Part shown: positions 59,401 to 64,000 of the stretch, one piece after another
Numbering within the stretch: position 1 is the first letter of the stretch
How the letters are laid out: each line of letters starts with the position of its first letter
Source of the DNA: Tachypleus tridentatus
Taxonomy: Eukaryota > Arthropoda > Merostomata > Xiphosura > Limulidae
DNA: 64,000 nt
Assembly (NCBI RefSeq): GCF_004210375.1
Contig: NC_134834.1
Location: 163,017,290 to 163,081,289, forward strand
Direction: 5' to 3'
Program-made: the position numbers and the translations under genes
The notes under the pieces: generated by a model
The model's database searches: none
What the model saw: only the letters and a program-made list of their open reading frames with translations
What the model was told of the DNA's origin: nothing

Positions 59401-62400
59401 AGGCTTTAACAGTAATAATTGTTCGGAGTGCTACAGGATGTTAAGGCACATTTTGGGGTAGCTTCAGTCTCCTCTGTACCACCTTTGTAATCTAAATTAA
59501 GTTCTACTCATTTTTAACATGTTTTTTTATTTGAAATCAAATACGTAGTAATTTTGTTTACTACAACTTTTGCCAGACAATGATACCAACATACAGTTCA
59601 CAAGATCAAAACTTGACAAACAGTGACTCATTATATGCGGTGTAGTTACCACAAGAATGGTTCTTCAGTTTTGATATATTATTTTGATTTGAGACAGTTT
59701 TACTAGCTCAGATTGTTGTGAAGGGTGACCAGTTTATTTGGTATATAAATATAAGAAAATCTGAAGCATTTTGTGCACTTATCCATTAACTATTGTTTAT
59801 ATTATAGAAAGTCTGCGGGCATGGAGAGAATTCTTTTATCAAACACATTTAAGCGTTGTGAGAGATGTAATACGAACATACTCTCTAATTCTAATTTTAA
59901 AGGTGTCATAATATGTGATGCTCGATTATTTGCTCAAATATTATTTCTTAAAGAACCTAATAAAATAGGTCCAAAGCTTTAATCTTTGACTCGTCCAACA
60001 GATGTTTTCTTTTCTAATTTAACGAGTTATGGTCCTTTAAAGTATAGCTAAACAAAGAAGGGTAGAAAGAAATATAAAGTTCTACAAGTTACGACTGGGT
60101 GTGATTTATAATGGTTAACGTATTGGTTAGTGTGTTAAGAGTATCAAAGTTTCTGTCGCAATACGCTGCCAAATAGTCTTTGCATTTTAAGCTGTGGGGG
60201 GAGTGTTACAATTTTGACGTCCATTCCGCAATTCGGTTAAGGGAAGCTACATAAAGAGCAGCAGGTTCTGCTGGCGAGATGACTTCCCTCTGTTTAGCAG
60301 TTCTGAATTCTGGATAGCCACACCTGAATTTCAGAGGCCTTTAGATTAACCTTTTAGTATAGCTATGCATAAGACGTTGTTCAGGGTAAAGTTACCAAGT
60401 TGATATTAATCATGTGTTTCGAGATAACTTGATTCACTCGATGATTTCTCTTATCAGCACGTTAACTTTTGTGAAATATAGTACAAGATATTCATACTCT
60501 GTACAATTGAGGTTACCTATTTAGTCGACATTTTTTATTATTTAAATATACTAGCTAAATTTACGAATAATTGCTCATTAAATTTATTATTTTAAAATAA
60601 AACTACTCAAACATTTATAAAAGCCACCTACTAATAAAGATAAATAACATCTAGATTTAGTTTTACATACGCTGTATATTTAATAGCATCTGCATGTTTT
60701 CATACCAGTTTCAAAAAATAAAACAAAATCTGGTTGAATATATATATAATCTGAGGACAATAAGAGACTTGTTAACTAAACAAAACATTAAATGTGCGTA
60801 TGTGTACTTTAGGACAAAACTACTTTTGGCTTTCTATCGTACCCACGGCGGGGAATCGAACTTGGTATTTTGGTGTTGTAAGTTTGTAAACTTACCGCTG
60901 ACCCACTGAAAGACAATATTAAAATAAAGCACTCGAAAACATCCCTCATCATTTCAATATTTATCAAATCTTCCCTTAAACTTTATTAAATTAACAGTAC
61001 CTACCACATCTAAAGACAACCTATTCCAAAGGCCAATCACTTTGTTGGAAAAATAAAGCTGGAGAAGACTCGTACTAAAACTTATATTAGTGTTAGTATT
61101 CTCATCAGTAAGTACCAGTACGTTAACACTGTCAATTTTATTAACAATTTTAAATACATCAGATCTTCCTAACTCTTCTCTTTCAAGAGGAAACAATTTC
61201 GGAGATCTTAACCTTTCCTTGTGTAACAATCTTTTCATCCAAGTTATCCTCCTAGTAGCTCTCCTCTGAACCTTTTTCGAGAATTCAATGTTTTTTTTCT
61301 AAGATAAGTTATACAAGACTAAACTTAGAACTCCAAATGTAGCCTAATCAATGACCAATGCATTAAAATTACAACCTTTATAGGATTGTATTCAATACTT
61401 CTGTAGATATAACTAAAAATCCCATTTGCCCTACCACAAGCAATAGTACACTGATTGAATAGCTTAAGATACCGATCAATCAGAACAACAAGATCATTTG
61501 TTTCTAGAACACCGTTAAGGTTATTCCCATAAAATTATAACCATAATTCAAATTATGATATCCCACATGCATTAACTTGCATTTATTATGATTAAAATCT
61601 ATCCGACATTTATTAGCTAAACGCATAAATAATTTCAGTCATTTACAAACTAACAGTATCCTTCTCGCAGCCAGCAACTCCTAAAACTTTAAAATCATTA
61701 GCAAATAATTACTTTATTGACAATTCTTTCATTTATGTCATTGATGTAAAAAGAGTAAAGATCCTAAAACTGAACCATGAGGTAGCCCACGTAGCACGAT
61801 AACCCAGTTTGAATGAACTCCATTTATAACAACCCTTTATTTTCTTCCATCCAGACAGTCTTATATCTAGTAAGAATAACCCAACCTATACCCTACAGCT
61901 TTAATTTTTTGGGATGTCCTTACGTGTCACCTTACCAGATGCTTTCTAAAAATCTAAATACACCAAATTCACACCCTTACCTTAATCTACATAAAAAATA
62001 GCTTATTTACTTAAATAATTCTAAAAGTTTTTTAGTTACACATATTATGTATTTGTTCCTTCCCGAGTTTTCATTTGATAAAAGTGTAAGTAAAAGTAAT
62101 TTAGACAAGGAAAGCTCAACATTGGTTATCTCATTGTAGAATATGGAGTTAAGATTACACATTAAAATGTATTTATTACTACAAAGGATTTGATTTATTA
62201 AAGTAGTTCAAGAAATGTCTTTCTCTATGTAAGTACTACAATATATCCTACCATCTAGGGTGAGTAGAGTTACGAGAAATACATGTTACAGATAAAAATA
62301 CATGTGCAGAATTGTAAACAGTATTTTTGGTTACTGAAAAAGAGATAAAAAGCTAATTATATATATTAAAATATTATATTATATTAATTATATTATAACA

Positions 62401-62915
62401 TTAAAATATATATATTAAAAATTTTAAAGCAGGTTTTACATACCATGATAACGTAAGCATGATTTAAACAAAAGTTTTTGCTTGATAAGTGCTGCTTTAA
62501 CTGACATAATCCTTTATACAATGCAGTTTTTGGTTTTTATTCTAATAAATTGAGGGTAATGATAGCCGGGCCATCATCCATTAAAAGATCTAGAAGGATA
62601 ATTAAAAGCCTCACCAAGTCTCGACTCCGGGTTTCCTGTCATACGTTCTCTTTCAGCGAGTGGAATTTTCTCGAAAGCCTCATCAAGAGGTGCCAACAGC
62701 GTATAAGGGCCTCCAAGGCGGAGTTCATTGACTAGATTGGACTGAAGCAAAGTTGTAGCCAGTTCTCGAAATCTGCCGTCTTCCACGAGAATTTCAGGAA
62801 TAGTTAAAGTTCCTGTACGTCCAGGAGGAACAAGTACTTGATCAATCAGATGAACAATACCATTCTTGGCTTCCTGATCTTTTCTTACAACAGGACCACA
62901 GTTAACCGTAATCAT
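47236..62915 (-). CDS. Fasciclin-domain (FAS1) matricellular protein, TGFBI/periostin/midline-fasciclin type; C-terminal six exons, 5' end outside window
   Basis: FAS1 proteins of this group are secreted or surface-associated adhesion molecules that bind integrins and matrix. Six minus-strand exons (62915-62615, 59057-58848, 58514-58201, 50996-50860, 48666-48495, 47460-47236) splice in phase through GT-AG introns to 452 residues plus a stop. Numbered from the first visible residue: the end of one FAS1 domain (about 1-33, with NGIVHLIDQVL), then complete domains at about 38-167, 172-306 and 308-448. Each shows the FAS1 hallmarks: a T(I/L)(F/L)AP motif, an (N/Y)HI motif, and a terminal NG-(V/I)-x-x-(I/V)-x-DV/KVL. 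The layout matches the repeated FAS1 array of TGFBI and periostin and Drosophila midline fasciclin. The protein ends soon after the last FAS1 with a short basic tail, with no membrane segment or GPI-like tail visible. Upstream exons, including any signal peptide, lie beyond 64000. Orthology to a specific family member is not settled. Confidence 0.93.
47753..48003 (-). mobile_element. SINE-A, young, in last fasciclin intron
   Basis: Perfect 12-bp target duplication GGAGCAGAAGGG at 47741-47752 and 48004-48015. The head has a deletion over the anticodon-like loop. Confidence 0.94.
48022..48285 (-). mobile_element. SINE-A, adjacent second copy
   Basis: Full length, older than its neighbour at 47753-48003 and in the same orientation. 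The pair sits between the last two fasciclin exons. Confidence 0.88.
48495..48666 (-). CDS. Fasciclin gene exon (middle of last FAS1 domain)
   Basis: Acceptor CCTTAAG and donor GTAAATAAG. One base completes a Ser codon, then 57 codons, ending in phase 0. It includes MFTDAIRRVRKVEPEFLSAP and FTIFAPTNKAFKQM. Confidence 0.92.
49194..49312 (+). mobile_element. SINE-B, diverged
   Basis: CTGGTGGCTCACAAATAAAT, ACGCTAAAAATCGGGTTTCA and GATAGCCCATAATGTTG. Confidence 0.75.
49887..50162 (+). mobile_element. SINE-A
   Basis: Target duplication CCCAAACGAAAAG / CCCAAACTAAAAG (49874-49886 and 50163-50175), 12 of 13 identical. Confidence 0.92.
50860..50996 (-). CDS. Fasciclin gene exon (end of one FAS1 domain, start of the last)
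   Basis: Acceptor CATGTAG and donor GTAAGTAA enclose 45 codons plus two bases. It contains NGIIHIIDKVLIPPERSTLE and then EENSNF, the opening helix of the last FAS1 domain. The intron to the next upstream exon is about 7.2 kb and holds three DNA-transposon relics and several SINEs. Confidence 0.92.
51185..51464 (-). mobile_element. SINE-A
   Basis: Target duplication TAAATGGACAAT / TAAATGGCCAAT (51173-51184 and 51465-51476). Full length. Confidence 0.93.
52202..52463. mobile_element. piggyBac-like MITE, 262 bp, in fasciclin intron
   Basis: TTAA target sites sit exactly at 52198-52201 and 52464-52467. Ends are CCTGTTGACTGC and, inverted at right, CCTGTTCAGTGC. The right part contains internal palindromic CGACGAGATAACTCGTC-type repeats. 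There is no transposase. Confidence 0.7.
52731..53856 (+). mobile_element. mariner element (Hsmar1/cecropia-like), internally deleted, with nested SINE-A
   Basis: TA-flanked ends GGTTGTCCAAAAATAAAT and, inverted at right, GGTTGTCCAGAAATAAAT. The transposase remnant starts MDKKDFRLIFLYDFKHGRKA and TETTRNI (N-terminal HTH), continues LDKWVPRELTEYEQN in another frame, then jumps to LPHPPYLPDLLPPYFNF and FRNF-like C-terminal segments. The first two catalytic Asp blocks (the WILYDN- and HDNARPH-type regions of the family) are deleted. A SINE-A copy occupies 53544-53770 inside the 3' part. Confidence 0.9.
53544..53770 (+). mobile_element. SINE-A nested in the mariner element
   Basis: Target duplication TACTTTAGTTAA / TACTTTAATTAA (53532-53543 and 53771-53782). 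The copy lacks part of the head and has a short body deletion. Confidence 0.92.
54243..54327 (-). other. Solitary Penelope-like tail with hammerhead-like core
   Basis: The minus strand reads CTGAAGATGGCCTAAGAAAG then TCGAAACGTTG, then CTTTATTTTGGTAAAGGTG and GCCGTCCTGAG, collinear with 17429-17511. CTGANGA and GAAA are exact hammerhead boxes with a possible GGC/GTC stem between them. No Penelope coding sequence was recognised beside it. Confidence 0.55.
54683..54953 (-). mobile_element. SINE-A, diverged
   Basis: Tail GAATTTCGCACAAAG to the head CCCGCGATTCCCAGAATGC. Full length. Confidence 0.87.
55128..55235 (+). mobile_element. SINE-B, diverged
   Basis: GCTTGCAACACTAAAGTAAG, GTTTCCGATACCCATGATC and a TTGTGCTTAACAACAAC tail. 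Confidence 0.75.
55689..55963 (+). mobile_element. SINE-A at the left edge of the GTF2IRD2-like hAT
   Basis: Nearly consensus head and body. Target duplication AATACGAGAG / AATGCGAGAG (55679-55688 and 55964-55973). The hAT finger frame starts right after it. Confidence 0.92.
55974..57802 (+). mobile_element. hAT transposon relic, GTF2IRD2/ZBED5-like
   Basis: Ends at right with TTGCACACCCCTG, the inverted form of the common hAT terminus CAGGGGTGTGCAA. The matching left terminus was not found; a SINE-A sits at the left edge. Frames in order: a BED-type finger (RDFWHSAYYV, CCLVCQTTIAVMKEYN, KRHYATKH); LNSCEAFSLALDESTDIND (first catalytic Asp); CGVTTDGAPSMTGRTNGF and VVSHCIIHQESLC (second Asp and C-x2-H); RTRGLNHRQFKTLLDEL; WLSRAATLKRFWNLREEI; and the C-terminal LFGSTYCCEQFFSKMKLIK. 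Frameshifts near 56300, 56563 and 57205, and a stop at 57055, inactivate it. A deletion before KLRDEF-like codons shortens the central part. Confidence 0.9.
58201..58514 (-). CDS. Fasciclin gene exon (first part of third-from-left FAS1 domain)
   Basis: Acceptor TTCGTAG and donor GTACGA. Two bases complete a Val codon, then 104 codons ending in phase 0. It carries SVLYLAARSDNLKTFSTLA, ITIFAPSDKAFEALP and LLEYHIIQGK, then LRLKVYRK. This matches the TGFBI pattern in which KKLRVFVYRN is followed by the terminal helix and strand supplied by the next exon. Confidence 0.93.
58848..59057 (-). CDS. Fasciclin gene exon (second half of a FAS1 domain)
   Basis: Acceptor TTTACAG and donor GTAAGTTT flank 210 bases, phase 1 on both sides. 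It encodes LLKNHII near its start and NGVINIVTDVLVPER at its end, with a central segment rich in His and Cys. It has no early ATG, so it is easily missed; it is required to complete the FAS1 domain begun in the 62615-62915 exon. Confidence 0.92.
59222..59345 (+). mobile_element. SINE-B
   Basis: The head GCCCCCAGTGGCACAGCTGA and ACTTACAACGCTAACA, then a GATTAACTAAACAAACAAAC tail. Confidence 0.85.
60190..60330 (+). mobile_element. SINE-A body fragment, strongly diverged
   Basis: CTGTGGGGGGAGTGTTACAA, then CCGCAATTCGGTTA and GATGACTTCCCTCTG follow the SINE-A body order. Head and tail are unclear. Confidence 0.5.
60797..60910 (-). mobile_element. SINE-B
   Basis: Minus orientation; ACCCACGGCGGGGAATCGAA then GTAAACTTACCGCTGACCCA. 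Confidence 0.78.
60955..61990 (-). mobile_element. CR1-type LINE relic, minus strand, in fasciclin intron
   Basis: Read from 61990 downward, decayed frames give VYLDF-KASGKVTRKDI, then VVINGVHSNWVIV, then GSVLGSLLFL, then RIDFNHNKCKLMHVGY, then FSKKVQRRATRRITWMKRLL. They end in the open frame 61238-60954 with LRSPKLFPLEREELGRSDVFKIVNKI and the family C-terminus LWNRLSLDVV. Same clade as the plus-strand copy at 20820-22700 but independent. Confidence 0.85.
61991..62614. other. Fasciclin intron, unassigned
   Basis: AT-rich with TATATTAAAATATTATATTA-type simple sequence near 62355-62420. Confidence 0.4.
62615..62915 (-). CDS. Fasciclin gene, first visible exon
   Basis: Acceptor CTCAAG is read on the minus strand just above 62915 and donor GTGAGG follows at 62614. 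It has 100 codons plus one base (phase 1). It starts ITVNCGPVV and carries NGIVHLIDQVL (end of one FAS1 domain), then the first half of the next domain with YTLLAPLDEAFEKIP. The alignment to human TGFBI around VTVNCARLL supports a true internal exon, so the first Met is not a start codon. Confidence 0.92.
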
Positions 62916-63399
62916 CTTGAGGTATTGAAATACAAAAGAAGATAAGTATTTGTTTTTGAATTGTAATTAAAATTGAATTGTTTTTGCTCTCAGCTAAAAC
63001 AAACTGGTATTTGATTGCACAGTCACGAAATGTCGATAGACCCAAAACTTATTAGATCAGTTAACTTCTTCAGTTGATCTAATTATGGCAGAAAGCTAGT
63101 TTTCATAACATTATTCACCATGAAGGACTTACAGCAAAACCTGTTTATCAATAGGTATTAAATATTTGAAACCTTATCTATAATAGAATTTTAGTAAACA
63201 TATAGTTAAAAGTGATAAAAATATCGTATATTGAAGTATCAAGTAATATAAAGTCCCGCATTGTTTCTTTAATTTTACATTTACGTTGAAAAACATTTTT
63301 TCATGATCTGTTGTTTTTAAAGTTGGATCTTTTTTGCCTACCAAAGGTGATTTTCGCACAAATCATCCATCAAACACATAATGGCATACAGAGCTCGGA

Positions 63400-63609
63400 T
63401 TGGATTTCGTGCAAAGTTACTCGAGAGCTATCTTTGCTGTCCCTCCTTAATTTAGAAGTAGTAGGCAAGAGGGAAGTGAACCAGCAACTTTTGGGTTACC
63501 CCTTTACCATCGAATAGTGGGATTGACTCTCACATTATAACGTACCACAACTGAAGGAGCGAGCATGTTTGTGAATCGAGTGCCCCAACCACCAGGTTAT
63601 GTCAGGCCT
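63400..63609 (-). mobile_element. SINE-A with shortened head
   Basis: Tail GGATTTCGTGCAAAG to CAGGCCT; the B-box part of the head is deleted. Confidence 0.85.
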
Positions 63610-63680
63610 TAGTAATGGAATCAATCAATCAAATGCCTTTTAGTTATTTCGAAATCATATAATCAAAAGTATCTGTCTGT

Positions 63681-63875
63681 TTATTTGTAATTAAGCACAA
63701 AGCTACACAATGGGCCATCTTTACTCTTCCCACGACGGGTATCAAAACCCGATTTTTAGCGATGTAAGTTCGCAGATTGATTGATTGTTCAGAAATAAGC
63801 CCAAAGTTACACAATGAGCTATCTGTGCTCTGCCCACCAGTAAGTCCACAGATATACCGCTGTTCCTTGGGTGGG
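63681..63875 (-). mobile_element. Two SINE-B copies in series, second internally deleted
   Basis: 63681-63777 has tail and B box (GGTATCAAAACCCGATTTTT). 63781-63875 has the tail, then jumps from CTGCCCACCAG directly to TAAGTCCACAGATATACCGC, losing the B box. Confidence 0.78.
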
Positions 63876-64000
63876 GAAGATTATCAAAAGTAAATAAACC
63901 AACAAACTCATATGTCTAATACAACAATTGGAATGAAATGTTGTAAGAGTTTAGTATGCCTATACTACTTCTCTACTGATACCTGAAACTATCGTTTTAC

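Noticed and set aside
59773-59982. A 69-codon frame with a CERCNT motif in a fasciclin intron
   Set aside because: No family recognised, opposite strand to the host gene, and neither the start context nor a partner exon is convincing.
1-64000. CRISPR array, bacterial operon, integron or prophage
   Set aside because: No spaced identical repeats, ribosome-binding sites or dense coding; the genes are spliced and the repeats are eukaryotic transposons.

Overview
This is an AT-rich, intron-rich and transposon-dense animal nuclear window. It carries two spliced genes in tail-to-tail orientation, a centrin on the plus strand and the 3' part of a fasciclin-domain (TGFBI/periostin/midline-fasciclin type) gene on the minus strand. 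Around and inside them lies a very large load of retrotransposons and DNA transposons. Two tRNA-derived SINE families are scattered throughout, labelled here SINE-A (about 270 bp) and SINE-B (about 120 bp). I remember SINE-A as typical of horseshoe-crab (Xiphosura) genomes, so I suggest a chelicerate, probably a horseshoe crab. That is memory, not a search result. Nothing bacterial, viral or CRISPR-like was seen.

Layout. 1-10 kb: no recognised host gene; a 278-bp hAT-type MITE, a near-complete Tc1-like element with about 210-bp inverted repeats, a truncated sibling copy, a Penelope-like fragment and SINEs. 10.9-12.2 kb: minus-strand hAT relic of the ZMYM1 type, then a 305-bp-spaced duplication. 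15-21 kb: SINE clusters and a Penelope-like element with RT and GIY-YIG-like endonuclease remnants. 20.8-22.7 kb: CR1 LINE relic. 26.1-43.5 kb: centrin gene in four coding exons; its introns hold an internally deleted hAT element, a second Penelope-like relic, SINEs and an I/Jockey-group LINE with gag-like, endonuclease, RT and RNase H remnants. 47.2-62.9 kb: six consecutive exons of the fasciclin gene, whose introns hold a piggyBac-like MITE, an internally deleted mariner carrying a nested SINE, a GTF2IRD2/ZBED5-like hAT relic, a CR1 relic and more SINEs. The gene continues past the right edge.

The splice reconstruction is self-consistent. The centrin exons join in phase to a 170-residue, four-EF-hand protein. 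The six fasciclin exons join in phase to a 452-residue C-terminal segment with three complete FAS1 domains plus the end of another. The two genes do not obviously act together: centrin is a centriole/DNA-repair calcium-binding protein, and the fasciclin protein is a secreted adhesion/matrix protein. The most notable non-gene signals are a 3' tail shared by the LINE and both SINE families, and hammerhead-ribozyme-like motifs in the Penelope tails.
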